A stretch of 64,000 nt of DNA from Candidatus Delongbacteria bacterium (lineage in GTDB: Bacteria > CAIWAD01), in contig JBAYTZ010000007.1 in NCBI GenBank assembly GCA_041675285.1, positions 62,001-126,000 on the forward strand, in the 5' to 3' direction. Within the stretch, counting starts at the first letter, position 1; each line of letters begins with the position of its first letter. Both the position numbers and the translations under genes were made by a program. Below, piece by piece: positions 27,594 through 36,489 of the stretch. The notes beneath the pieces were generated by a model, which was given only the letters and a program-made list of their open reading frames with translations, was not told the DNA's origin and ran no database searches.

Positions 27594-28160
27594 GTGAGCG
27601 TCCTGCGTACCGCCGCGTATGGGTTGGTCGGCCTTGTCCTTTGCTGTTCCCAGGCCAATGCCCAGGGCGCCGACGAATCCCGCAAGGCGGCCCCCGATTC
27701 GTCCCCCGGCATGCCCATGGTCCTGCCAGGTTATGCCCAGCTGGAGGGCTTCACCCTGACGGAGCCCGGCGGCATGAAGCCCCTGACCCATCGCCACATC
27801 GAGGTCATCACCGTCACGGGCGAAGTGGACCCCCCTTTCGCGGACGGGGACGACCGCATCCAGACCGTCAACCCGGAGTACAACGAGCCGCGCTTCAAGG
27901 AGCTGATGAACCAGTTTCCGGGCCTGGTGAAGGCCACCATGACGGTCTTCGTGGAAGAGCCCGATGCCAGTGACACGCGCGTCCAACTCTGGGAGCAGGT
28001 GATCGTGCGCGTCTACGATTCCGAGGACAAGGACACGGCCCGCCACTACTGCGACACCACTCCCTGGAAAGCGCAGCCGGGCTTCAACGATATCACGCCC
28101 AAGCAGGTCCAGTTCGGGGCGTGGAAGTCCATCAAGAAGAGCCACAGCAACTCTAAATGA
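27594..28160 (+). CDS. Secreted protein of unknown function, no sorting tail
   Basis: A 188-residue protein with a signal peptide ('AAYGLVGLVLCCSQANAQ'). The double cysteine in 'LVLCCSQANAQ' could also be read as a lipobox-like site, but the 'ANAQG' end favours signal peptidase I. The mature part holds 'HIEVITVTGEVDPPFADGDD' and 'VEEPDASDTRVQLWEQVIVR', which look like beta strands. No PNPFNP tail is present and the C terminus is basic ('KSIKKSHSNSK'). The GTG start has GGGAG 8-9 nt upstream. It stands 13 nt before family B copy 1, so it is likely co-transcribed with it. Family not recognised. Confidence 0.68.
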   Translation: MSVLRTAAYGLVGLVLCCSQANAQGADESRKAAPDSSPGMPMVLPGYAQLEGFTLTEPGGMKPLTHRHIEVITVTGEVDPPFADGDDRIQTVNPEYNEPRFKELMNQFPGLVKATMTVFVEEPDASDTRVQLWEQVIVRVYDSEDKDTARHYCDTTPWKAQPGFNDITPKQVQFGAWKSIKKSHSNSK

Positions 28161-28173
28161 AATGGGGTCTCCC

Positions 28174-30345
28174 ATGAAGAAACTCTCTCTGCTGACATTG
28201 TTGACCTTGGCTGGTGCTAGCTCCTCGTGGGCCATCTACCAGTTTGACGTGCGCATCGAAGACATGGGCGTCATCGACTGCTGGAACCCGGCCACCTGCG
28301 CGGCCACGGAAGGTTCCATCACCATCGTCAACGACAACGACGAGATGGACGTGCGGGTCATCCCCGCCACGATCATCCAGGGCGGCATTCCGGAAGCCTA
28401 CGGCTTCGTCTGCGACGCCGACGAGCAAGTGGACAACTGCGAAGGCGACGACAGCTTCACCATCACCGAGCGTCGCGCCCACTTCGAAGGCCCCGGTTTC
28501 CGCTACGACCTCGTGCGGACCCAGATGATCCCCTACCCCTGCAGCATCCCCTTCGCCGCGCGGATCATTCCCACGGCCGACGACGGCTGCTACGAGGCGC
28601 CGCAGATTCTGGAGTGGACCTGGGAGAACTATCCCGAAGGTCTGGTGGAAGTGACCGCCGACTTCGTGGTTGGCGCCGGCGAGACCCTGTTCGTCGAGCC
28701 GGGCATCCAGGGCAACATGGGCGCGGGCATCAAGATCATCGTCCAGGAAGGCGGCGACGTGGACGCCCAGGGCACGCTGGAGGACGGCATCGTCTTCAAC
28801 GGCCAGGGCTGGGGCGGCTTTGACTTCGAAGCCAACTCCGACGCCACCATGCGCTACGTCACCGTCAAGAACGTAGCCTCCACGGACGACGGCGGCGCCT
28901 TCAACGTCGCCAGCGGCGCCTGGGTGCGGATCTACGATTCCATCATCGCCCACAACAGCACCACGGGTGAGGGCGGCGCGGCCTACCTGCAGGACGGCGG
29001 CATTATGTCGCTGAACAGCTGCACGGTTTCCGACAACATGGGCGCCACCGTCGGCGGCGTCTACGTGGGCGGCGACTTCTCCCAGTTCGAGTGCAGCATG
29101 TCCATCCTGAGCTTCGCCTCCCCGGCCAACACGGAGCTGGTGGGCACGGGCTTCGCGAACGTCGGCTTCACGAACATCTATCCCCAGAGCACGGGTTTCC
29201 CCGAGGGCATGGAAGTGCTGAGCTGGAACTGCGATCCGGGCTACGTGGACGCGGCCAACTTCAACTACTACCCGTCCTTCTGGTCGGTTGACGATCCCGC
29301 CGTCGTGAACTGCATCATCGACGTCTCCGTCAACGAGCTCGAGAACGATCCCGACGGCACCCCGGGCGACCTGGGCGCCATCCCCTTCGATCAGCACGAG
29401 ATCATGATGCCGGCGACTATCCTCGCCGTGACCGACCGTCCCAACGACCAGGGCGGCTTCGTGCTGGTGGAGTTCCTGGCCTCCCCGAACGACGGTTCCA
29501 TGCTGAACCCGACCACCATGTACTCGGTCTGGATCCAGTACCCCGGCATGAGCGAGGACGAATGGGTGTCCGCCGGCACGGTGGCCGCCATCGCCAACCC
29601 CGAGCAGCACTACTTCGTGCAGGTCCCGACGCTGGACGACCAGTTCGAAGGCAACGAGAACATCCACGCCTTCATGATCGGCACCCACAGCGTGCACTTC
29701 CCGGTGCCCGCCGCCTCCGCCGTGATGACCGGCTTCTCCCTGGACAACCTGGCCCCGCCGGTCCTGGCCTCCACCAACGTGGGCACCTGGGAGTACGACC
29801 AGTTCCCGGCCGAGAACGACCTGATCACCCTGTCCTGGAGCGGCAGCGCGGCCAACGACTTCTCGCACTACGTGGTGCTGACCTCGCTGTCCGAGGACAT
29901 CAGCACGGCAGAGCAGTACTATCAGGGCCCCGCCACCTCCGTGGTCTACAGCCAGCCCTTCGGCGAGCTGCAGGACGGCGACCACCTGTACTTCTGGGTG
30001 TCCGCCGTGGACGAGCACGCCAACGTCGGCACCCCGGTGCTGGGCGGCGCGGACTACGTGGGCATCGCGGACCGTCTGCCGCGCGCCTACGCCCTGTCCC
30101 AGAATTACCCGAACCCCTTCAACCCCTCCACCACGATCAACTTCGCCCTGCCGCAGGCCGGCCAGGTGAAGCTGTCCGTCTACAACATGCTGGGCAACGT
30201 GGTGGCCACGCTGGTCAACGGCCAGAAGGCCGCGGGCAATTACAGCGTGAAGTTCGACGGCAGCCAGTTGGCCTCGGGCGTCTACTTCTACAAGCTGGAA
30301 GCCGCGGGCTTCAGCGACCTGAAGAAGATGATCCTGGTCAAGTAA
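28174..30345 (+). CDS. Family B secreted beta-helix protein, copy 1, with T9SS-like sorting tail
   Basis: A 723-residue exported protein. The signal peptide is 'MKKLSLLTLLTLAGASSSWA'. A ~125-residue N-terminal domain unique to family B starts 'IYQFDVRIEDMGVIDCWNP', with 'GSITIVNDND' and 'YPCSIPFAARIIPT'. A right-handed parallel beta-helix region follows (about 150-330), with stacked turns such as 'GGAFNVASGAWVRIYDSIIA' and 'GGIMSLNSCTVSDNMGATVG'. Next come 'NDPDGTPGDLGAIPFDQHE', an Ig/FN3-like region (about 410-625) and a canonical Por tail, 'SQNYPNPFNPSTTINFALP' (about 642), ending 'LKKMILVK'. ATG 28174 is preferred over 28162. A strong terminator follows. Probably a surface or extracellular carbohydrate-binding or adhesive protein; activity unknown. 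Confidence 0.85.
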   Translation: MKKLSLLTLLTLAGASSSWAIYQFDVRIEDMGVIDCWNPATCAATEGSITIVNDNDEMDVRVIPATIIQGGIPEAYGFVCDADEQVDNCEGDDSFTITERRAHFEGPGFRYDLVRTQMIPYPCSIPFAARIIPTADDGCYEAPQILEWTWENYPEGLVEVTADFVVGAGETLFVEPGIQGNMGAGIKIIVQEGGDVDAQGTLEDGIVFNGQGWGGFDFEANSDATMRYVTVKNVASTDDGGAFNVASGAWVRIYDSIIAHNSTTGEGGAAYLQDGGIMSLNSCTVSDNMGATVGGVYVGGDFSQFECSMSILSFASPANTELVGTGFANVGFTNIYPQSTGFPEGMEVLSWNCDPGYVDAANFNYYPSFWSVDDPAVVNCIIDVSVNELENDPDGTPGDLGAIPFDQHEIMMPATILAVTDRPNDQGGFVLVEFLASPNDGSMLNPTTMYSVWIQYPGMSEDEWVSAGTVAAIANPEQHYFVQVPTLDDQFEGNENIHAFMIGTHSVHFPVPAASAVMTGFSLDNLAPPVLASTNVGTWEYDQFPAENDLITLSWSGSAANDFSHYVVLTSLSEDISTAEQYYQGPATSVVYSQPFGELQDGDHLYFWVSAVDEHANVGTPVLGGADYVGIADRLPRAYALSQNYPNPFNPSTTINFALPQAGQVKLSVYNMLGNVVATLVNGQKAAGNYSVKFDGSQLASGVYFYKLEAAGFSDLKKMILVK

Positions 30346-30363
30346 GCCGACCCTGATCCATCG

Positions 30364-30398
30364 TCCCGGGGGGCCGCGTGCCCCCCGGGATTTTTTTT
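30364..30398 (+). terminator. Strong intrinsic terminator after family B copy 1
   Basis: TCCCGGGGGGC (30364-30374), loop CGCGT, GCCCCCCGGGA (30380-30390), then eight T residues (30391-30398). This is the best intrinsic terminator in the window, so copies 2 and 3 of family B need their own promoter or read-through. Confidence 0.92.
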
Positions 30399-30500
30399 GT
30401 TCCCTCCCCCCCGACGCACGCCCCACACGCCCAGCTGAAGCACTGCCCTGGCGAGCACCGCAGCGGTCCACGGAGTTCTCTTGTAACACAGGAGATGAAC

Positions 30501-32657
30501 ATGAAATGGCAGCGGCGGATACTGGCCTTCAGCGCACTCCTGTTGCTGACTTGCGCGCGCGGCGCAGGGGCCGCGTATCAGTTCAACGTGCTGGTGGATG
30601 ACCTGGAAGAGATTGACTGCTGGAACTCGGCCAGCTGTTCGGCCACGGCAGGCTCCGTCACCATTGTCAGCGACGAAGATCCGGGGGTCACCCACGAGTT
30701 TGCGTGCTCCATCTTCCAGGGTGGCGTCCCCCTGGCATACTCCTTCGTCGTGGATGCCGACGACTGGACCCATTGCGAGGACGGAGCGAGCTACACGATC
30801 ACAGAGCGGCAGGCCCTGTTCGAGGGTCCGGGCTTCCAATACGAGCTGGTGAACAGCATCGGGGTCCCCTATCCGTGTGACATGCCCTTTCCCGTGCGGC
30901 TCATTCCGGCCCCGGGCAGCGACGGATGCGTGGAGTGGGCCTGGCCGGAGGACTGCGAGCTGGATTGCGAGATCGTGCTGCTCGAGGATTTCGAGGTGCC
31001 GGCGGGCGAAACCCTGACCATTCCGCCCGGAAGCACCATCACGTGCCTGCCGGGCGTGACGTTCACCGTCCGGGGCGAGCTGCTCGCGCCGGGCAGCGCG
31101 GAGCATCCCATCACCATCACGGGTCAGAATTGGGACGGGCTGGAGTTCTTGGGCGACGGGACCGGCCTGCTCAGCCACTGCCGCATCCACGCGGTGACAC
31201 ACGAGGGCGCGGGCGGCGCCCTGCGGCTGACGGATCAGGCCCAGGTGCGGCTGACCCGCTGCCTGGTGAGCGGCAACGAATCCAGCGGCGACGGCGGCGC
31301 GGCCTGGCTGGCGGGGGAGTCCGTGCTCAGCCTGCAGGCTTGCACGATTGCGCACAACCGCGGCGCCGCCACGGGAGGCGTGCAGCTGGAGGGCGGCCAG
31401 TGCTTGCTGGAGGCCAACCTGAGCCTCGTGACCCACGCCGAACCCGCGGGCAGCGAGATCCGCGGCGCGGGCTTCGTGCATCTCGAAAGCACCGATGTCT
31501 TCCCGCAGCTGGAGGACTTTCCCGCCGGCCTGCAGCCGCCGCGCTGGCATTGCGATCCGGGTTATCTCAATCCGTCCGCCGGGGACTTCCACATTTCGTT
31601 CTGGGCGCCGGAAGACGGCAGTCTCGTGAACTGCACCATCGATGTGTCCATCAGCGAGCTGGAACTGGATCCCGACGGCACGCCCGGCGACATGGGCGCT
31701 TTCCCCTTCGATCAGCACCTGGTGCTACGCCCCGCCACCATCCTGGCGGTGACGGATCGGGCCGAGGATCAGGGCGGCACGGTGCTGGTGGAGTTTCTGG
31801 CTTCGCCCAACGACGGCTCGTGGATCAATCCCACCACATTGTACTCCGTGTGGATCCGCTATCCGGGCATGAATGAAGATGACTGGGTTGCCGCCGGAGC
31901 CGTGGCGGCCCAAGGCGACCCCGGCCGGCACTACGTCGTGCCGGTGGCGACGCTGGACGACCGCTTCGAGGGCCACGAAAACGTCCACGAGTTCCTGATC
32001 GGCACCCACAGCGTGCAGTTCAGCGGGCCCGCCCTCTCCGCCGTCGTGCCCGGCTTCTCCCTGGACAATCGGGCGCCGGAGCCGGTGACGGACGTGTGGG
32101 ACACGGATTGGGAGGTGGATCCTTGGCCTCCCTTCTGGGTGAATTGCGACGTGGATTGGAGCTACGAGACACCGCAGGACTTTTCCCACTTCGTGGTCTT
32201 GGGCTCTCAAGTGGAAGATCCAGACACCGCGCAGCTGGTTTACCAGGGAACCGACGCCCACTGCACCCTTACACTCGAAGGGGGCCCTCCCAGCATCTAC
32301 TTCCTGTGGATTTGGGCCGTGGATCGCCATGGAAATGCCGGGCCAGCCATGATATACATCATCCTTTCAATGGATTTGGAGCCCGGGCGTCCGGCGGCTT
32401 TTGTTTTAGAGCCCAACCTGCCCAATCCTTTCAATCCATCGACTCGCATTGCCTATGAACTGCCTACAGCCGGCCAGCTGCGCTTGACCGTTTTCAACCT
32501 GGTCGGTGCAGAAGTGGCGCGCCTGGTGGACGGCCACCAACCTGCGGGTCGGCATGAGCTGCTGTTCGATGGCAGCGGACTGGCCAGCGGCGTGTACGTC
32601 TACCGGCTGGAGACGCCCGGGCAGTGCGCCCAGCGCAAGATGCTGCTGCTCAAGTGA
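30501..32657 (+). CDS. Family B secreted beta-helix protein, copy 2, with T9SS-like sorting tail
   Basis: A 718-residue paralogue of copy 1. The signal peptide is 'RILAFSALLLLTCARGAGAA'. The N-terminal family domain is 'YQFNVLVDDLEEIDCWNSAS', with 'GSVTIVSDEDP' and 'YPCDMPFPVRLIP'. Beta-helix turns include 'GGALRLTDQAQVRLTRCLVS' and 'LSLQACTIAHNRGAATGGVQ', followed by 'LDPDGTPGDMGAFPFDQHL'. The Ig-like region is shared with copy 1, including 'TILAVTDRAEDQGG'. The tail is 'EPNLPNPFNPSTRIAYELP', ending 'QRKMLLLK'. ATG 30501 is chosen since AGGAG ends 6 nt before it; ATG 30495 directly abuts that site. It is separated from copy 1 by the terminator. Confidence 0.84.
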   Translation: MKWQRRILAFSALLLLTCARGAGAAYQFNVLVDDLEEIDCWNSASCSATAGSVTIVSDEDPGVTHEFACSIFQGGVPLAYSFVVDADDWTHCEDGASYTITERQALFEGPGFQYELVNSIGVPYPCDMPFPVRLIPAPGSDGCVEWAWPEDCELDCEIVLLEDFEVPAGETLTIPPGSTITCLPGVTFTVRGELLAPGSAEHPITITGQNWDGLEFLGDGTGLLSHCRIHAVTHEGAGGALRLTDQAQVRLTRCLVSGNESSGDGGAAWLAGESVLSLQACTIAHNRGAATGGVQLEGGQCLLEANLSLVTHAEPAGSEIRGAGFVHLESTDVFPQLEDFPAGLQPPRWHCDPGYLNPSAGDFHISFWAPEDGSLVNCTIDVSISELELDPDGTPGDMGAFPFDQHLVLRPATILAVTDRAEDQGGTVLVEFLASPNDGSWINPTTLYSVWIRYPGMNEDDWVAAGAVAAQGDPGRHYVVPVATLDDRFEGHENVHEFLIGTHSVQFSGPALSAVVPGFSLDNRAPEPVTDVWDTDWEVDPWPPFWVNCDVDWSYETPQDFSHFVVLGSQVEDPDTAQLVYQGTDAHCTLTLEGGPPSIYFLWIWAVDRHGNAGPAMIYIILSMDLEPGRPAAFVLEPNLPNPFNPSTRIAYELPTAGQLRLTVFNLVGAEVARLVDGHQPAGRHELLFDGSGLASGVYVYRLETPGQCAQRKMLLLK

Positions 32658-32733
32658 GCGGCGGCGCGTTGTGCCCACGGATCACCGTGGCACAGGACGT
32701 GCCCACGGGATGAACGGCGAAAGGAGGGAATTC

Positions 32734-34938
32734 ATGAGTGCCCGCATGTGGCTGTTCTCTCTGCTGCTGGCGGCCTGGCCCGCCCGTGCCATCTACCAGT
32801 TCGACATCCGGGTGGAGGACATGGCGGTCGTCGACTGCTGGGATCCCAACAGTTGTGCGCCATACGCGGGCTCAATCACCATTGTCAATGACGACGATGA
32901 GAGCGAGCTCCACGTCATTCCCTGCGCCATCTCGACGGGCGGCTCCCCCTTGGCGTACCAGTTCGTGGCGGACGCGGACTCGCTGGTGGACAACTGCGAG
33001 GGAGACGCCACTTACACCATTGTCGAGCGTCGGGCGCGTTTCTGCGGGCCGGGGTTCGGATACATGGTGAGTCGCCCGCAGCAGATCCCCTATCCTTGCG
33101 GGGTTTCCTTTCCCAATCGCATCATCCCCACCGACGATACCGGCTGCGATGTCTCGTGCGGACAACCCTACTGGACGTGCTATTCCTGGGAGGCACACCC
33201 GTCAGGGGTCGTTACCCTGCTGGACGATCTCATCGAACTCGTCCTCCATCCGTCGACGCGCGACCTGTGCATCGATCCCGGCATGCGCCTGCACTTCCAG
33301 CCTGGAAAGCGTCTCATCGTCGCGGGACCCGGCGAGCTCCGCATCCAGGGCACAGCGGAGGCACCCATCACATTGGCAGGGGAGGACTGGGGCGGCGTGG
33401 AATTGCGGGACGGCGCGCGGTTGGAGCTGCGCCACGTGCGGATCACGGGCGTGAACAACCCGGGCGACGGCGGCGCCTTGGAAGTGGGGCCGGGCAGCGA
33501 GGCGCGGCTCTTCCACTGCATCGTGGATCACAACGCCTGCGCCGGCGCCGGCGGGGCCGCCGTGGTGCGGGAGAACGGCCTGCTCTTCCTGGATCACTGC
33601 ACCGTGGCCGACAACACGGGCGGCACGGCGGGCGGCGTCTTCCTGGCGTCGCCCAGCGCCCAGTTCGAGAGCAACATGTCCATCCTCGCCTTCTCCGCGC
33701 CGGCGGGCACGGAGCTGACGGGCGAGGGTTTCGCCCACATCCCCTTCACCGACTTCTTTCCTCAGACCAGCGGCTTCCCGCCCGCCATGGACGCGCCGGA
33801 CTGGACCTGCGAGCCGGGCTTCGTGGAGCGCGCGGCCGGCGACTATCACCTCACCTGGCTGGCCCCGAATGATTCCAGTCAGGTGAACTGCGTGGTGGAC
33901 GTGTGGGACGACCCCCTGCAGCTGGATCCCGACGGCACGCCGGGGGACATGGGCGCGCTGCCCTTCGACCAGTACGACCTGCTGCTGCCGCCGCGCCTGC
34001 TGGAGGTGACGGACCTGCCCGACGACGAGGGCGGCCGGGTCTGGCTGCGCTTCCAGGCCTCGCCCAACGACGGCTCCCCGCGCAACCCCGTGCTGGGCTA
34101 CTCGCTCTGGCAGCGCTATCCGGACGCGGCGCCGGGCGATCCCTGGTTCTCCGTCGGCTTCCTGCCGGCCACGGGCACGCCCGGCGGCTGGCGGCAGACC
34201 TTGCTCAGCACCTGGGACGACCAGTGGGAGGGCCATCCCAACCTGCACGAGTTCCGGGTGGCCGCGCACAGCGTGGACTTCCCACAGCCGGCCTTCGCGC
34301 CGGTCTGCCCGGGCTTCTCGCTGGACAACCGCGGGCCGGTGGCGGTCTCCAACGTGAGCAACTCGGACTGGTACTACGATCAGTGGCCGCCCACGCAGGA
34401 TCTGCTGAATTTGAGCTGGGACCATCCCTACGGCGCGGACTTCTCCCACTTCGAAGTCTGGATCTCAGGGGAGGAGGACGTGGCGACAGCTGTCCTGGCC
34501 TATGCGGGAACGCAACGAACCTGCATGCTGAGCTTCCCGCTCGGGGAGCTGCAGCCGGGAGATCCGCTCTACTGCTGGATCCGCGCGCTGGACGTGCACG
34601 ACAACGCCAGCCCCTGGGTCGAGCACCCCGTGATCAGCCTGATTCCCACTACGGCGGTGGAAGTCCAGGCGCCACGGGGCTGGGACCTGCTGCCCAACGT
34701 GCCCAACCCTTTCAATCCGCTCACCCACATCCGTTATAATCTGGGCGCGGCCGGCCCCGTCCGTCTCGGCGTCTGGAATCTGGCGGGCCAACAGGTGGCC
34801 GGGCTGGTGGACGGCGAGCAGCCTGCCGGGCCGCACGAACTGGAATTCGACGCCCGCGGACTGGCCAGCGGGGTCTACATCTACCGACTGGAGGCCGGCG
34901 GCCGCGCGTGGACGGGCAAGATGCTCCTGGCGCGCTAA
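32734..34938 (+). CDS. Family B secreted beta-helix protein, copy 3, with T9SS-like sorting tail
   Basis: A 734-residue paralogue. The signal peptide is 'MWLFSLLLAAWPARA', then 'IYQFDIRVEDMAVVDCWDP'. The N-terminal domain has 'GSITIVNDDDESELHVIPC' and 'YPCGVSFPNRIIPTDDTGC'. The helix region has 'GGALEVGPGSEARLFHCIVD' and 'LLFLDHCTVADNTGGTAGGV', then 'LDPDGTPGDMGALPFDQYD'. An Ig-like stretch ends at about 640. The tail 'LPNVPNPFNPLTHIRYNLG' ends 'TGKMLLAR'. AAGGAGGG lies 5 nt before the ATG. The glycosyltransferase gene follows after 30 nt and may be in the same transcript. Confidence 0.84.
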   Translation: MSARMWLFSLLLAAWPARAIYQFDIRVEDMAVVDCWDPNSCAPYAGSITIVNDDDESELHVIPCAISTGGSPLAYQFVADADSLVDNCEGDATYTIVERRARFCGPGFGYMVSRPQQIPYPCGVSFPNRIIPTDDTGCDVSCGQPYWTCYSWEAHPSGVVTLLDDLIELVLHPSTRDLCIDPGMRLHFQPGKRLIVAGPGELRIQGTAEAPITLAGEDWGGVELRDGARLELRHVRITGVNNPGDGGALEVGPGSEARLFHCIVDHNACAGAGGAAVVRENGLLFLDHCTVADNTGGTAGGVFLASPSAQFESNMSILAFSAPAGTELTGEGFAHIPFTDFFPQTSGFPPAMDAPDWTCEPGFVERAAGDYHLTWLAPNDSSQVNCVVDVWDDPLQLDPDGTPGDMGALPFDQYDLLLPPRLLEVTDLPDDEGGRVWLRFQASPNDGSPRNPVLGYSLWQRYPDAAPGDPWFSVGFLPATGTPGGWRQTLLSTWDDQWEGHPNLHEFRVAAHSVDFPQPAFAPVCPGFSLDNRGPVAVSNVSNSDWYYDQWPPTQDLLNLSWDHPYGADFSHFEVWISGEEDVATAVLAYAGTQRTCMLSFPLGELQPGDPLYCWIRALDVHDNASPWVEHPVISLIPTTAVEVQAPRGWDLLPNVPNPFNPLTHIRYNLGAAGPVRLGVWNLAGQQVAGLVDGEQPAGPHELEFDARGLASGVYIYRLEAGGRAWTGKMLLAR

Positions 34939-34968
34939 CGAGCCCGGCCTCGCAAGCCTAGGAGTCCC

Positions 34969-36489
34969 ATGCCTCAGGTCCTTCTTCTCCTGCCGGCGCT
35001 GGAAGGCGGCGCGGCCTGCCTCCGCAGCCTTGACAGCCTGCTCAACCAGAGCCTGGGTGATTTCGAAGTGCTGGTCTGCACCAACGGCCGCGGCACAGTG
35101 GACCTGCCCGCGGATCCGCGCTTGCGCCTGGTCACGGACGAGTTCCGCAACCTCAGTTCCATGAAGGCCGCGCTGTTCGCGCGTGCATCCGCCGAGCTGG
35201 TGGCCGAGTTGCCGGAGGGTCTGGAACTGGAGCGCGAGGCGCTGGAGCGCGCCGTGCTGGCGGCCCGGACCCAACCCAAGGCCGGGGCGTTCTACGGCCG
35301 CGTGCGCGAGGTGGCGGACGGCCCGACGGGGCCGGAGGAGCAAGTGCTGACGCCGCGGCTCTGGCCCGGCGACCTGACCGAGCGCGTCAATGTCGGACCG
35401 CTGGTCTTCCTGCGCCGAACAGCCCTCTTGCAGAGCGGCAACTACGACCCGGCCTTCAACACGGCCCACGAGTACGAACTGCGCCTGCGCATGCTGGATC
35501 GCTGGGAGTGGTTCGGGCTGGACGCCGTGCTCTGCACCATGCGGCCGCGGCCGTTGGAGAGCGCGGCCGCGCGCCAGCTGGGGGCCAGCAAGGTCTTCTC
35601 GCCGGGCGAGGGTCCGCAGGGCGGCTTCAGCTACCTGTTCTACGGGCCGGCGGAGGAGATGGAGTTCGAGACCGCCTTCAAGAACTACCTGCGCGCCCAC
35701 GACGCCTACCTGAGCCACCTGCCCGCCACCGTGAAGCCGGTGGGCGAGCCGGGCACGGTGAGCGTGGTCATTCCCTTCCACAACCGCGCCCGCTTCCTGG
35801 ACCGGGCCATCGCCTCGGTGCTGGACGGCCGCTGGCCGCAGGTGGAGGTGATCTGCGTGAACAACTGCTCCACGGACGACGGCGCCGCCGTGGTCCAGGC
35901 CTGGGTGGACAAGGACCCGCGCGTGCGGCTGCTGGAGAACGACCGCAACGTCATCGCCCGCGCCCTCAACCTGGGCGTGTCTCGCGCGAGCGGGCGCTAC
36001 GTGGCCCAGCTGGACTCGGACGACGAGTACACACCGCGCACCCTGGAGGCCGCGGTGGAGGGGCTGGAGGCCCATCCGGACTGGGGTCTGGCCATCTCCT
36101 ACTACGAGTTGATCTCCGAGGACGGCGAGCCGCTGACGGAGTTGGGGATCATCAAGCACCTGGAGTACGATCCCAACAACCACCTGCGCGTGGATGGCGC
36201 CGGCGCCGTGCGCGTCTGGCAGCGGGCGGTGATCGAGGAGCTGGGCGGCTTCGACGAGGAGCACTACGGCGACTTCGCCGAGGACTACGACCTGGTGGCC
36301 CGGGTGGCGGAGAAGTACACCGTGGGCAAGCTCCACGAGGTGCTCTACCGCTATCGCCGGCACCCGGACAACACGGACGTCAAGCGCTCGGCGGACATGA
36401 AAATCGGCAACAAGACGCGCATCCGGCACGCGGCCATCGCGCGGCGCCGGGCCCTCAACCAGCGCTTGCGCGGAGGGGATCAGGCCTGA
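34969..36489 (+). CDS. Two-domain family 2 glycosyltransferase
   Basis: A 506-residue cytoplasmic protein with two GT-A (GT2) domains. The C-terminal one is canonical: 'VSVVIPFHNRARFLDRAIAS' (about residue 264), 'VICVNNCSTDDGAAVVQAW', 'NVIARALNLGVSRASGRYVA', the DxD-type 'QLDSDDEYTPRTL' and 'GGFDEEHYGDFAEDYDLVAR', the last resembling the acceptor-side 'ED' motif. The N-terminal one starts 'VLLLLPALEGGAACLRSLDS' and looks degenerate, with 'LVAELPEGLELE' where DxD is expected. It presumably transfers a sugar to surface polysaccharide or glycoprotein. It sits between the sorting-tail proteins and the murein genes dacB and namZ; a role in modifying T9SS cargo is possible but unproven. Confidence 0.85.
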   Translation: MPQVLLLLPALEGGAACLRSLDSLLNQSLGDFEVLVCTNGRGTVDLPADPRLRLVTDEFRNLSSMKAALFARASAELVAELPEGLELEREALERAVLAARTQPKAGAFYGRVREVADGPTGPEEQVLTPRLWPGDLTERVNVGPLVFLRRTALLQSGNYDPAFNTAHEYELRLRMLDRWEWFGLDAVLCTMRPRPLESAAARQLGASKVFSPGEGPQGGFSYLFYGPAEEMEFETAFKNYLRAHDAYLSHLPATVKPVGEPGTVSVVIPFHNRARFLDRAIASVLDGRWPQVEVICVNNCSTDDGAAVVQAWVDKDPRVRLLENDRNVIARALNLGVSRASGRYVAQLDSDDEYTPRTLEAAVEGLEAHPDWGLAISYYELISEDGEPLTELGIIKHLEYDPNNHLRVDGAGAVRVWQRAVIEELGGFDEEHYGDFAEDYDLVARVAEKYTVGKLHEVLYRYRRHPDNTDVKRSADMKIGNKTRIRHAAIARRRALNQRLRGGDQA

